Part shown: in pieces, positions 45,401 through 61,903 of the stretch
Layout: every line of letters starts with the position of its first letter
How positions within the stretch are numbered: the stretch's first letter is position 1
Assembly (NCBI GenBank): GCA_947044405.1
Contig: CAMRHE010000036.1
Location: 930,001 to 994,000, forward strand
Direction: 5' to 3'
Length of the DNA stretch: 64,000 nt
DNA from: Leptodactylus fallax
Taxonomy: Eukaryota > Chordata > Amphibia > Anura > Leptodactylidae
The notes under the pieces: model-generated
The model's database searches: none
Told to the model about the DNA's origin: nothing
What the model saw: the letters and a program-made list of their open reading frames with translations, nothing else
Program-made: the position numbers and the translations under genes

Positions 45401-48400
45401 ACAGTTTTGTCCCTAGTGTCCTTAGACAGCTCTTTGGTCTTGGCCGTGGTGGAGAGGTTGATTGTGTGGACAGGTATCATTTTTATACAAGTAATGAGTG
45501 CAAAGTAGGATGGCTTCTTAAAGAAAAACTAACAGGTCTGTCAGAGCCAGAATTCTTGCTGGATGGTAGTGGATCAAATACTTATACAATAAAATGCAAA
45601 TTAAGTTTACCTAGGATAAAAAATTACAGACCTCTCCCTCCTGCCCCACAGGATAATAGCAGAAAATGTTACATTCCTTTTTAATAGGGGATAATTCAAT
45701 AATAACTTTTATATTACCATAATTTATTCTGTAATTTGACTCCAAAGAGGAGCCTCCCGATGATATATCCATATTATAAGCAAACTGGTTAATGCGTTTG
45801 TAGAGCCATAGTCCTGGTGTGGGAAAAATCGTGACATTTTACAGACATTTCCCAGATGCTGTTGTATTGCTTATACAGAATTCTTCCCAGCATGTGGCTG
45901 TTGGTTACACTGGACACGAGATACAAGTGCCTTACTGTTTCTTTATTGTTCTAGAGAGCCAACGAAGAATATCAGAGAAGAGCAATCACCTTGATCAAAT
46001 AAAAAGTGAGATGGAAAAACAGCTAAAGACAGAGAAGACGGGGACAGGTCACAGCATGGCATTTACACTCATGCCACTTTATGCTGTGGGAGTGGCAGTT
46101 TTTGCTGCATACAAGTTTTCAAAGGTAGGTAGCAGGTCACTCATCACTTACCAATGATCTGATATCCATCATTACCAATGGGGTTTACCATGTGGTCTTA
46201 TCCAGGACCACCTGTTTTCTTCCTGAATCCAAATCATTACAAATACATCCTGTTAACTGACTTAACTAATGGAAGCACATGCGTGTAGCCATTTATTAGG
46301 GCTGGGTGACTATGACACAAATCAAAATCACAATTAATTGAACATTTTACCTCAATGACGATTGTTTTAGGACTCTCCCTTTTTTACATGCCACACCCCC
46401 TATTTATATGCTATGCCATGTGACTGAATTTTGGCTTGTTGTTCACATATCAGCAATAGTATACAGAATAACATGGATGCAAAATAATTCAAATAATCGT
46501 CAGCAAGTTCACATTAATTGAGTGGACTTTCGGTTACAATTATTTTTTGATGAATTGCCTAGCCCTACCATTTATAGTAATACTATAGCAGATAAAGTAA
46601 ACTTTAATCCCTCCTTTTGCTGTGGTTGCTAGTGTTTGATGGTTATTGCCAGGTCATAGAAGTCACCTCAATATATTACTCCCCAGCCCCCAGTATTCAG
46701 GTCCACAAAGGCTACCACGGGGTCGGCAACCCCCAGAATGCGTGCCAAGAGTGGCACGCGAGGCTTATTTCCCTGGCACAGCAGCGGAGTCCTCGCAGCA
46801 GCTTCCATCGGACCAAACATGGCCGAAACTAAACTGCTATTATTATACTGTGGGGTCTCTGAGGACTTATCAGAAGGGATGAAACATAAAAAAAACAATC
46901 ATACTCACCTTGCTCCCTGCGCTACGCGGCGGCTGTGCGATCTGCAGGTGCTTCTGACAGGGCCTCAGGGGTCACATCCGGCGTCATGACATCAGGCAGA
47001 AGCGCCGAAGAGAACAGAGCGCAGAAAAAGGTGAGTAGCATTGTGTGTGTGGTGGGGTGTTTTTTTTTTTTTTTTTTTTTTTTTTTGTGCAAAAAAATGC
47101 ACCATGTGAATGCAGTTTTACATTGAAGTAAAAGTTCCAGTGGCCTAAGACTATATCTGCATCCAGATACATAGTGTGTATTCACCATAAGGATGCCGCC
47201 ATACGGTGCTCCTGGACACATACATTTACCACTAATTGGGGGCTGCACATGGACTTTCATTGCTTCTAATCGGAAAGTACAGGAACATCCCAGGAAATAG
47301 CAGTAAACGCATGTGTCCTAAAGCATCTGGTGGCAGCACTTCTGTGATATGGTTTGTGGTATATGACTTTAGTTTAGGGGTCGTCAGACTTACAATTATT
47401 GACCGACACTCCGAGTACCTCCATCTTTTGATTTTTTTTTTTTTTTTTTTTTTTTTTTATTAAAATCGGCACGCTGAACAAAAAAGTTGCCTACCCCTGG
47501 GTTACCACTACAATGTACACTGAGCTGCAATGCAAATATTTGCAGTGTAATTATCAGGGGTTGTGACAGCCACAAGGAACAACTAACCCTGGTCTACAAC
47601 ACCCATGCTAACAGAACTATTGTATGTAGCTCACTATAGATCAATGCCTGGTTTTCTATGAAACCTAGAGACCTTTTCTGGGAATAAATTTCTTACCAAG
47701 AATTTCTAGTAGAGCATGCATGCATGGCCTGTTGGCCTCTCCACACTGTCAGGTGGCCTGTAAAGGCGACATCTCCCTAAGGAGATAGTATGACTTCTGA
47801 ATAGAGATGGGCAAATTGGTTTGCACTTATATTTCTACCTTCCACAGAAAAATCTGCAACAACAAAAAAGCATCTTCTCTGCAATGTGGGGCCTTAGCCT
47901 TAAAGTAAGACCACTTTAGGCTAAGGACCCACGTTGTGGAAATGCAGCATTTTTTGTTGCAGCTTTTGCTGCGGTTCTTTGTAGCCAAAGCCAATAATGG
48001 CTACACAAGGAATGGGAAATATATAGGAAGTACTAATTCTACCTTCTACTCAATCCACTCCTGGCTTTGGCTCAAAAAAAAAAAAATCTGCATTCCCATA
48101 ATGTGGGGCCTCAGCCTTAAAAATGTGTATAAAATGCATTTAAGTCTCATTCCTGTCATCTTGACAGCCCGTTTTTATGTCCTCTCAAGGCCCTCCTTGT
48201 TCCATGAGCCAGAGAGAAGAGGTGGCCCATTCATGTATTACATTGGAGGGTCACATAAAAAAATACTAAATTACACAAACCACAATTGCAAAAGCTAACT
48301 ACACCACTGCAGCTTTATCCTACAATTCTAGCAATAGTGTATTTAGGATGTTTCCATTGCCAATCCCTTTCTATAGTGGACCTACCATCCGAAGACCCAT

Positions 48401-51140
48401 TTCACTCTACAGTTTTTCTATACATGTTATGAGAATGTATTTGCCTACCTTTTCCCGTAAATGTATTTCCTATGTGAATGCACAGTATGGAAAAAATATC
48501 AGTTGTTAAAAGATAGAATTTTGTTTAGAATTTTTTTTTTTTTTTTTTTTTTTTTTACTTGAAGATGAAGTCAAGTGAGAATTGTCGATTAAAATCCTCC
48601 AAAGATGATAAAGCAAAGGAAACAGGTACTTTATAACTTCTCGAAAATGTAAAAAATTATATATGCTAGACCTATATACTTTTGCACACTGGCACAGAGT
48701 TACAAATAGGGGAGCTATATCAACTCTTCTTGTGTCAAAGATGCACCCCATCGACTCACTTGCAACTTTTTATAAAAGTGGGTGGATAGGAATGGGGGAC
48801 GGGGATAGCGGAAGGGACACCTCTACCCATCATATTTATGGTAACTCTTGCCAAAAACTGAGGGCGTTATATTTATATGTATAAATCTACATCAGTTTCT
48901 GACTGGCATAGATTTCCATTCTGGCACATTAGTTGTGCACCTGATTTATTAAGGGCCAAGCTTCTTAATAAATCATGTGCACTTCGTGCCAGTTCAGTCC
49001 TCTATTAAAACTGGTGTCGGAAATGCCAGTCTTAATAAAAATTCCCCCTACTTTCTACTTTAGACCGTCTTAAACTGCACCAGGTTTCAGTGTGTTTAAT
49101 GCTGTTTGCTAAATCTGGTACATCTTTAGACTGTCTACTCTAACTTTACACCATTTTGAAGTTGGCTTAGATTGGTGTATAATAAAGAGATAGAGATATA
49201 TATATATATATATATATCTATCTTTTTTTTTTTTTTTTTTTTTTTTTTTTCAGGTAAGACCATTCCTTTTTTTGTTTTTTTTGTTTTTTCCCGATACACC
49301 CCACCCACTTGTTGGACAAGGGCAGAAACTGTCATTGAGTGTCTAAAACGTTATATAATTATTTAAATCTGTACCATTGCTTCTAAAGATTCATAGAATT
49401 AGTATTTATTTTTAAAGATGCAATCTAGGATGTTGGGATGGGGAATTTTAGTTTTAAAAATAAAAAGTGTCTGAAAAAGGGGGCACAAAGCATCATTTGA
49501 TTAGGGGGAACAGTAGCCCTGTAGTCAAACTGAAACTCAAAGCATCATAGATCACTATGATGTAGTGAGTTTGGTTTAACTGAGCTATGGTTGGTCCAAG
49601 AAACGTGGTCATCACATTGTTTGGTACACTGTTACTTGGTTGCTTCCTTAGGCTACGGCCCCACGTTGTGGAAACGCAGTTTTTTTTTTTGTTGCAAATT
49701 GTTACTTTTTTGAGCCAAAGCCAGGAGTGGATTGAGCAGAAGGTAGAAGTATAACAGCTTCCTATATATTTCCCATTCCTTTTGTAGCCATTGTTGAGTT
49801 TGGCTCAAAAAACTGCAACAAAATCTGCCAAAAAAAAAAGCTGCGTTTCCGCAATGTGGGGCCGTAGCCTAAATGAAAAATCTGCAGGGACAGGGGGATA
49901 TATCACAGGCAGCATCAGTGTAAAGAAACCCTATGCAGAATTTGTGGGGATTCAGAGATGGGAAGGCAGCAGATTCCTGGACACCGACCTTACTTCCAGC
50001 ATGTACTAGTGGTACCAATGTAGCTGCCATTGAAACTCCCACATTGGTGTTCACCCTGCATTCTCAGACTCTATGGCAAATCTGCATAGTTATACTGTAA
50101 TATGTCCCTTGCTTGTATACAGTATTGCAGCATATCTAAGGAGATAATGTATTCAAGACTGTCACCCAGAAATGCATAAAGATAATAATTTTTAATAACT
50201 AAAACTGTCTCAAGGACCTATGACTGATAAACCACAAAGGCCTTTTGCTGCAATAAGAAGCCCTGATCACTGTATTAGAACAATTTCCAATATATATTTC
50301 CAGGAATAAATAGATAATCCGCTAAATGAATAATGGATGTGTGTCTGTCACTGTTTTTGTTTTTTCCTGTGAATTCGTTCAGAAATTCAGCTTTTGGAGT
50401 TAGAAAGACACTTGTCGCAAACAGAGAAAATGCTAAACTCATTACTGACCCAACTTGATCCACTATCCAGTTGGTAAGTAATTCTATTTTATACTGAGAC
50501 CATATATACAGAACACATGTAATGTAATGGCTGGAGGGCAGTAAGGCAGTCTTTTACATGACCGTGCTTATTTAGAGCCTACATACATGAGCTGTCTGTG
50601 GTGACAATTTGCAGTGGAAGTTTCTGTCTACAGTGGAGGAAGTTACGTTGAACACCCATTTATAGATTAATTCATCAAATCAGCAAGTCTCTTCTAAAAT
50701 GACAATGAGCTCATTGGCTCTTAACAGTATTGAAACTCATGATCAATCAGCTTGAAATAATGCTTATGGACACTTTGAGACTTTTCAATCAGGACTCATG
50801 GGGCTTCTTAAAGAGGACCTTTCATGTCCTCAGAGGTGCAGTATTACATTCTTGTAGAAAGCCAACAGTGTGCTGAATACAGAGCACTGACAACTTGCCC
50901 GGTATGCGCCCCAGTGCTGGAGATCTCAATACCATTATTTTCGGCACCAATATCCTTCCACTGTCAGAAGGGCGGGCCTTACAGCCTATCCTCATTACTG
51001 AATTCAGTGCACTGTCAGCTTTCTGGCAGTATGTAATACCGTGCATCTCTGAGGACATGGAAAGTCCTCTTTAAGTAAAAAAAAGAGGGGAGGGGGGGGG
51101 GGGGGTGGATATTAAAAAAACACAAAAAAAAAACTATATA

Positions 51141-51181
<41 letters not shown>

Positions 51182-54100
51182 CTGAAAGGGTCTCCCCTGT
51201 GCTGCAATGTTTATGGTATTTAAACCTGATACATCTTGACCCTCTGGTATAGTGTGGTGTTTGTTTTTTTTGGTTTACTGTTTGTTACTACATCCCCAGG
51301 AGTGTTACGCTAGTTTCACACTAGCGTTCGGGTTCGCATGGGGAAACCAGCAGAGAGAAAAGTCCTCCTTGCAGGACTTTTCTCTGAGCCAATTTTAAGC
51401 TGAATCCTACGGAGATTCCAACGCAGAAGTGAACCTTGCCCTAGCACCTAACGCCAGAGTTTCCATAGGTATAATTGACATGCTGCGATTTTCAAAAGCA
51501 CGGCTTTTTCCACTTTTTTTTTTTTTTTTTTTTTTTGCCAAATCCAGTAGTGACTATAAAAGGAATGGGAAATATAAAGGAAGTACTTAACTTCTCCCTT
51601 CTGCTTAATTCATTCCTGGTTTTGGCTCAAAACCGCAGCAAAATCTGAAAAAAAAAAAAAGCTGCTTTTCTGCAACGTGGGCCTTGGCCTTAATCTACCT
51701 TTGCTCAATATCCGCATGATATGCTAACTCAGTGTAGCACCTTTTTGTTCTCCCTCCACTTTTGTTTCTGCTGATACACTGCAATTCATTGGCTCTTAGT
51801 GTATTCACATGTGGCAGTTGAAAAAAAGCATGCGGTTTTACTACAGTTTTTAATTTGGTTGCATTTTTCTAAAGGTGAAATGTGGAAAATCAATATTTTA
51901 CCTGTAAAAATTGCAGCCACACAAAAACAGCATGCAATTTGCTTTAGTTTTGTAACTGCACCATCTGATGAGCTGACACTGCTTTTGTGCCTCTATTTAA
52001 GTGAAATGCCAATTCATTTCAGCTGTATATCATTACCATGGCCAGTAATGGAAATTTAGCTGAAACAAAAGCATCAGTGGCTCAGGACTGAATACAACTA
52101 TAAACACATCCAGTATATTGTGCGGCACCACCCCCAAGACCCTGCACCTGGACAAGTGTGGGTCTGAAAATGCAAAGTTGAGTTTTCTGAGGCTAGGTTT
52201 ACATGGTGCTTTTCAACTGCAGTTATGCGTAACACATTATTCTTTTTAGTTTTACTATGCCAGAGGGGGGGGGTGTTTTTTTTTTTTTTTTTTTTTTTTG
52301 TTTTTATATATTAAATGTCTGTTAGCAAGTGACATGTATAGTAACTTGTGCTGCTCATTGCTGCTATTAAAAACTGCAGGCAGATCTTCAGTAAAAAGCT
52401 CCATGTAAACGCAGCAGGACAGTCTGGTTGCTGTGGATTCACTGCTCAATACCTGCCACCTTGTCATGTAGCATTCCCATAGATTGTTTGCTCTGGTGTT
52501 CAGCTGACATGAAAATATATGATGTAGTAAATCATACAGAATGTCTATGTGCTTATTTTTAGTGTTAGTTCTTTGGCCACTGAGCAGAAAGATGAAATAA
52601 TGATTCAGCTACAGTCTATCAGACAATTAATGAAGAAAAGCGGAATGGATAAATCTACTTTCAGTAACCCAGGTAAAGGTCTACAAGATCTAAGTGTGAA
52701 TCATAAGGATACTTATATCGCTCCCTTTCTATAACTTTACATTAAAATTAGCCACATATACTGTATGAGCAAACATTATCCCACCTATATGTTACTTCTG
52801 GGCCCCCTATTCCAAAAGTATATAGAGACAAGATATAGTAGAGGCCAGCTTACCCCAGATTCTTCTTGTGGTTCTTTCCATGCACGGAAAGAAAAGTTGG
52901 AGTGCTCCCCCATAGCTAAATTCTAATCCAAAAAACAATTTCCAGCATGGAGTGGTTTGCATCTAAAACTTCGCCTTTATTCACACCATTAAAATGACAT
53001 CAGCAAGGTACTGAAGCTACTGCTTATGCGTTTCGGTGGACAGCCTTACTCATAGGAAGTTTTATATGGAAACCGCTCCATGCTGGAAATTGTTTTTGGA
53101 TTGTTATATAGAGACAAGAGTATATGGCTAAACTGCTGGAGCTTAGCATTCCAAACATATCCCTGGTGGTCTTTGCTAGACTCGCCTGCAGTCACTATTC
53201 GTGATTACTAGTTCCAAATCCCCTGAGGACTCCACTTGTGGAGGAGCTAGTGTGGAGTTTTTTTTTTTTTTTTTTTTTGTAATCAGAATACCAGCTTCCT
53301 GAAGCAATATATCAATGGATAGACTGCGGATACCACAGATGTTTAATTAAATAGGAGCTATCAATGGTTGATCCCATATTGTGAAATGAACAATGGGAGT
53401 GAGGGACTGATCTAAAGAGTCAGTTTTAGGCCTCATGCACACAACCGTGCAGATTTTGCTGCAGTTCTTTGAGCCAGGAGTGGATTTAGCAGAAGGAAGA
53501 AGTGTTTCCTTTATATTTTCCATTCATTTTGAAGCCACGCTTGGCTTTGGCTCAAAAAAAATGCAACAAACTCTTCAACAAACACTGCTTTTCTGCAACG
53601 TGTGGCCTCAGCCGTGGAAAGGTGTTACCTAACATGACTCCCACAAAACCCTTTTAGAGGGGTGTTCCTAGTTTTGTGAAAAACAGCTTGGAAAAGCCCA
53701 AGTGATCACAATATAGGTGATCCAGGAACATGAATTGCAAATAATATGCAGGCATGATGCAGCTAAAAAAAAAAAAAAAATCCTTGACATTGGAAAAGAG
53801 CAGTCTATGAGCAGAGTTAGGAAAATGGTTTGCTGTGTATAATATCCCATCTGTAATAACACAAGCAGCCAGAAGTAAATTTGAGTACATTGAGATGTGC
53901 AAAATGTTCAAGCCAGTGTAGAGAAAACTGTTTGCAGATGTATGTGGAGGCTGTGAGAAAAATTCAGCCCCTCCTTTCGCCAGTCACTGTATGAAGACAA
54001 AACAGTCTATCCTCCTTCCACTCACTCCGAACCCATCTTGCTTTTTTTAATGGTATCTATTGATGGGGACTTCCCTTGATACAAGGAGAGAATAGCAAAT

Positions 54101-54775
54101 GAGCTAGAAGGGAGACATCTAGTGCGAGGAACTTTAATAGTGTTCCTGCTTTCTGCCTGAAAAACCTCTCCATGTGCATTACATTTTGGTCCACAATCAT
54201 ATGATCTATGAAATGACACTAAGTTATCTGCAAAGTTAGTGGCCATTTAAATACTAAAGACAGTATTTGACAGACATGGGTCCTGCCATGCTGCAACCAC
54301 AGTGGCTTCATGATATTGCACATAATAGCAGTTTTACCTGCAGCATTGTGTGGCTATTTGGTGGGCTGTCAGCCTCTGTTCTCCCTATAGTGGCTGGTAT
54401 CCACCTGACAGGTGGTTAGGTGTTGGGCTAAAGAACACCCCACTCACAGTCCACTTGTCCAGTACCCTGACATAGCTGCAAACCATAACCACTGGTTGGC
54501 CGCTCTATTGTAACTTTTTTTTTTTTTATTATACAGTAAGTCAGTCCTGTGAAGATGCACTTGAGGATCTCATTCATTCCTTCAAGATTCATAATCCTGA
54601 AAGAGCTGAAGAAAATAACAGTTCACAGCTCGAGGGGAAGGATCTTGATTTGCCCATTTCAGAAGAGCCAGCTGTTCAGGCAGAAGAATGTAAAGAAGAA
54701 AGTTCTCAGTCTGATGAAGATGTGACACCAAGACATACCTCAGATGGGTTGAGAAAGCGCAATATAAAAGACTGA
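39290..54775 (+). CDS. ccdc107: Coiled-coil domain-containing protein 107, six exons
   Basis: Exons 39,290-39,449, 45,955-46,124, 48,565-48,625, 50,383-50,473, 52,563-52,672 and 54,537-54,775 join in frame (phases 1, 0, 1, 2, 1) and encode 276 residues. Residues 9-25 form a hydrophobic signal or anchor segment. Residues 88-108 ([20 protein letters not shown]) form a membrane span. A coiled coil follows at about 131-190 ([20 protein letters not shown], then DP). The tail is acidic and ends GLRKRNIKD. The coiled coil with the QLDPL motif, the size and the layout fit CCDC107, a little-studied membrane protein. RIC3, which has a similar layout, is the main alternative. Introns carry many MITEs. 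The first AATAAA downstream is at 55,804, about 1 kb after the stop. Confidence 0.8.
40898..41204. mobile_element. MITE of the gtggggcc family in ccdc107 intron 1
   Basis: Ends share gccgtggccccatgtagtg and tacgtggggccttagcc, the inverted termini also seen at 47,920, 49,648, 51,498 and 53,432. Non-coding. Confidence 0.6.
41269..42712 (+). mobile_element. Decayed Tc1-like transposon
   Basis: Left end ta|cactgatgagcaaaaggg. Long inverted repeats: 41,345-41,470 (ttcgaacatgagactacc, catatgactag and so on) pair with 42,575-42,700. The expected matching outer right terminus is not clear; the sequence runs into a foldback. Confidence 0.7.
41607..42570 (+). pseudogene. Tc1-like transposase, multiple breaks
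   Basis: Begins [20 protein letters not shown] at 41,607 with a helix-turn-helix, then stops at about 41,745. Later pieces include a [20 protein letters not shown] segment near 42,262-42,320 carrying the second Asp. The NPIE motif region is garbled. Non-functional. Confidence 0.75.
42712..43048. repeat. Foldback inside the Tc1-like element
   Basis: Arms 42,714-42,806 and about 42,950-43,046 pair over nearly 90 bp (gttgccaatggctacgacca with its near-complement tggtcgtatccattggcaac). Confidence 0.75.
44375..45650 (-). mobile_element. Tc1 element, decayed, right end unclear
   Basis: Left end ta|cagtggggaaaataagtat. The right side contains ggatcaaatacttat typical of the opposite subterminal region, but the terminus is lost. 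In ccdc107 intron 1, antisense to the gene. Confidence 0.78.
44426..45480 (-). pseudogene. Tc1 transposase, broken
   Basis: On the minus strand: [20 protein letters not shown] at the N-terminus, [16 protein letters not shown] (second helix-turn-helix), then frame breaks through the catalytic region. The C-terminal end reads [20 protein letters not shown]. No full DDE triad in one frame. Confidence 0.83.
45955..46124 (+). CDS. ccdc107: ccdc107 exon 2, membrane segment
   Basis: Acceptor tgttctag|ag; the first two bases complete a Glu codon. It encodes [20 protein letters not shown], a Lys-rich link, then the span [20 protein letters not shown]. Donor aag|gtaggt, phase 0. Confidence 0.85.
46297..46567. 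mobile_element. hAT-like MITE with 8-bp target duplication
   Basis: ccatttat flanks both sides (46,289-46,296 and 46,568-46,575). Ends tagggctgggtgac and a complement ending cctagcccta. A fragment of the same family lies at about 37,300-37,325 (aaaatcgtccagccctac). Confidence 0.82.
46718..47499. mobile_element. hAT-like non-autonomous element with 8-bp target duplication
   Basis: Ends cggggtcggcaac and gttgcctacccctg are imperfect inverted repeats. ggctacca at 46,710-46,717 and ggttacca at 47,500-47,507 form the duplication with one mismatch. Inner words (gagtggcacgcgaggctt, cctggcac) recur at 62,593-62,930. Non-coding. Confidence 0.82.
47920..48122. mobile_element. MITE of the gtggggcc family in ccdc107 intron 2
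   Basis: Ends ggctaaggacccacgttgtgg and cataatgtggggcctcagcc form the inverted termini. The inner segment ggaatgggaaatatatagga is shared with the other copies. Confidence 0.7.
48565..48625 (+). CDS. ccdc107: ccdc107 exon 3
   Basis: 61 bp, 20 residues ([20 protein letters not shown]) plus one base. The acceptor (acttgaag|atg) follows a run of about 24 T. Donor cag|gtactt. The exon is Lys/Ser-rich and has no recognised domain. Confidence 0.72.
49195..49251. repeat. (TA)n and poly-T simple repeat
   Basis: A TA run of about 22 bp is followed at once by about 28 T, in ccdc107 intron 3. Confidence 0.9.
49648..49872. mobile_element. MITE of the gtggggcc family in ccdc107 intron 3
   Basis: Best-preserved copy: ttaggctacggccccacgtt and its complement at the right end (gtggggccgtagcctaa), about 30 bp of inverted terminus. 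Confidence 0.82.
50383..50473 (+). CDS. ccdc107: ccdc107 exon 4, coiled coil
   Basis: 91 bp. Acceptor ttcgttcag|aa, donor ttg|gtaagt. Encodes [20 protein letters not shown] and LTQLDPLSS with split codons at both ends. Leu spacing fits a heptad coil. This is the most CCDC107-like exon. Confidence 0.87.
50812..51070. mobile_element. TTAA-flanked MITE, copy D (third family)
   Basis: ttaa at 50,808-50,811 and 51,071-51,074. Ends agaggacctttcatgtcctc and complement. A short open frame across it is not a gene. Confidence 0.85.
51076..51180. repeat. Purine, G-run and (TA)n simple repeats
   Basis: An A/G-rich run containing about 13 consecutive G, then A runs, then a TA run from about 51,146 to 51,179. 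Confidence 0.9.
51498..51693. mobile_element. MITE of the gtggggcc family in ccdc107 intron 4
   Basis: Shares aaaggaatgggaaatataaa, attcattcctggttttggct and the right terminus gcaacgtgggccttggcctt. The left end adjoins another dispersed repeat (51,305-51,450, actagcgttcgggttcgc). Confidence 0.6.
52563..52672 (+). CDS. ccdc107: ccdc107 exon 5, second coil segment
   Basis: 110 bp. Acceptor atttttag|t, donor cccag|gtaaag. Encodes [20 protein letters not shown] and on to STFSNP. It continues the helical region of exon 4. Confidence 0.85.
52834..53104. mobile_element. 271-bp insertion with a 15-bp target duplication
   Basis: tatatagagacaaga occurs at 52,819-52,833 and again at 53,105-53,119. The insert contains inverted arms (aacaatttccagcatggag and ctccatgctggaaattgttt) and tgcgtttcggtggacagcct. 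The long duplication suggests target-primed (LINE- or Penelope-like) integration and not a cut-and-paste transposon. Confidence 0.72.
53432..53614. mobile_element. MITE of the gtggggcc family in ccdc107 intron 5
   Basis: Contains gctgcagttctttgagccag, gagtggatttagcagaagga and the right end ctgcaacgtgtggcctcagcc. Diverged copy. Confidence 0.6.
54537..54775 (+). CDS. ccdc107: ccdc107 exon 6, acidic tail and stop
   Basis: Acceptor ttatacag|ta; two bases complete a Val codon. Encodes [20 protein letters not shown] onward, an acidic stretch ([16 protein letters not shown]) and the end GLRKRNIKD before TGA at 54,773. Confidence 0.85.
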
Positions 54776-57131
54776 GCCAAAGACTGCACTACACATCATG
54801 CCTTACTCTGATGTCCTGTTTGTTATGGGCAGACACTGTTCATGTATTTAGACTTCACAATTTAAGTTATAAATGTACAGAAGTCTGGAATCCTATTTCC
54901 TGAAATAGTATAATGAAGATGTAACAAGATACATTTTATAATATGTAAATAATGTGGCCGTTCTTTAACTGTTATGAGCAAAGGCATATCCTTAACCATC
55001 TCGTAAATACCAACTTTTAAAGAAAAAAAAAAAAGTGCTATGTAGATGAATTCCCTATATCTTTATAGCACCTGGAGTTCCAGTATGCTACACATCCAAA
55101 AAAAAGAAAAAAAAAAAACATCTGGATCCTGGTTTTGACAAACTGAAAGAGACCAGAGTAGGCATACACCTTCTGAATGAAGGGACCTTGTCATAACTAT
55201 CACCCTCAACTGAAGTTCCTGATATTTCTTTGTTCTTTCATTAGCAAGCAAGTTTCACAAGGCTCAAGAGAGGGGTAGGTCAAAGTTTTTGTTTTTTACA
55301 CTGATGGAAACAAGTTTTTTGGTTAAAAAAAAAAAAATACAAAACAAATTCTGAAAGCAACTGTTTCAACAGTGATGTAAATCAGTTTTTCCTCTGAACG
55401 CAAAATGAACAAACATTGGCATTTTTCACAACACATGTAAATCTAGCCCCAGAATCTGCCTCAAAATCAGCACCAAATTCCGTCATGTGAATAGGCCCTT
55501 ACACTGCAAGTAAGTAAATGTGAATTTACCCACATCCATAATAATGGTACCTAGATTTAGCCACGCACTCTAACTCTGTCCTGTACTTAGGCCATGTTTA
55601 CATGTAGCAATGACCTTAATCTCCACAGCAATCTCTGCTCACAGTACATATAAGACACAGAAGTCACCAGAGTGGAATTTGCATTGGAAACCTTCACCAA
55701 CATGAACCTTGCCTTATTGTAGTGACCTGGAGACAGTCTTGTACACCAAAAACTGAGTTTTCAAAAGCACTTTTCCTTTACTTGAGCTAAAATAACAGGA
55801 AAAATAAAAGACTTCTGCCACATCAATGCTTCAGGAAAATTCTTCTATTCTATACACTTACAATAGAAACTGTACATTTGCTTTCATACTTTGAAGGTAT
55901 TTAGAGTTTCCATTCCACTAACCGCAAAATAAAGTATTATATATAACGACGTAAAGAACCTGAAATTGCTGGAAATGACTTTTTGTAACTGATCACACAG
56001 AGTCCATGCATATAGGCTTTTATCCTGCACATATTTAGCAGGAGTTATGCAAAATACAGCTCTCAATTTTTCACATTAGCATCACAGCTTCAATTCCTTA
56101 CAGGCGGCTAACAGCTGATTCTATAAGGATCGAGAGGAATCTTCATGGACCCCACTGTCTAATGTGGTCCAGTTTTTTTAATGAATAGCCCCAAAGGCTG
56201 CACTATCCTTGTGGTAAAAAAAAAGTGAAACCTTTAACATATCTAAAAATGGTAATGTGAACAGAACCTAAGGCCAGATCAACACAAGATAAAGCCACAG
56301 CAGACTCTTAAAAATGTGTCACCCTGTGTGGTTCCTGCCTAAAATTCCAATTCATTTACACTTAGGAGTGAGGAAAACAACGCTATAGCATATTTGCATT
56401 ACCCTTGCTAGTTAATTTGGTACAATGAAACTGCAAAAATATACTTGATCAATATCAACTCCTTTAAATTGTGAAAGCACAAAACATACTTTTTTCACAA
56501 ATATATTTGAAATGTGTATAGCCAAAAGATACTTGTATTAAAAGTAAAAAAAAAATGGTTTAAAACCATGAATTATCTAGTTATGTATTACAAATAATAT
56601 GAACACCCTTGGACCTTTTTAAATAAAAGGGAATACATTGGTAAATACAGCTGATCCTTAGTTATAGCCTTTAAAGTCTAGAGCTGCATTCACAGTTCTG
56701 CAGGCTACAGATCAAATCTAGTTTCAACATCTAGTAACACTGTATTGCAGATATTTTACAATGACAATCAGAAGAATTGTGAATGTAGCACTGGACTATA
56801 ATACATGTTGTAACTGGCTCAGTACAGGAAAGTAAAGACATGTATTTACATTTTTGTACCAATGAACTGTGCTCAAAATATAGACACTCAAATTATAAAA
56901 TGTAGAGTAGAACGACTAGAATATTCTTACATATATGATCTATTCAGAAGGAAAATAAGGACTTGGTTTTCAGGTTCACTGTATTTCCGGTAACTGTACA
57001 AACAAGACATGTGCAACACAATGTAATGCAGTGGACCATGAGTTCTCCATCCTCTTTGTAATCTATCAAAAAAAAAAAAAAAAAAAAAATCGGACTGCAA
57101 GATATCAGTTCAAAGAGCAAAGAATATACTT
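54776..57131. other. Convergent intergenic stretch between ccdc107 and krr1
   Basis: No further gene is seen in this AT-rich stretch. It should hold the 3' end of ccdc107 and part of the krr1 3' end. AATAAA on the plus strand occurs at 55,804-55,809 and near 55,928. For krr1, an AATAAA on the minus strand overlaps the stop codon (57,131-57,136). Confidence 0.6.

Positions 57132-61903
<4,772 letters not shown>

Noticed and set aside
39290..54775. ric3 as identity of the plus-strand gene
   Set aside because: The layout (two hydrophobic segments plus coil) is similar, but the coil sequence around QLDPL fits CCDC107 better. Kept as an alternative.
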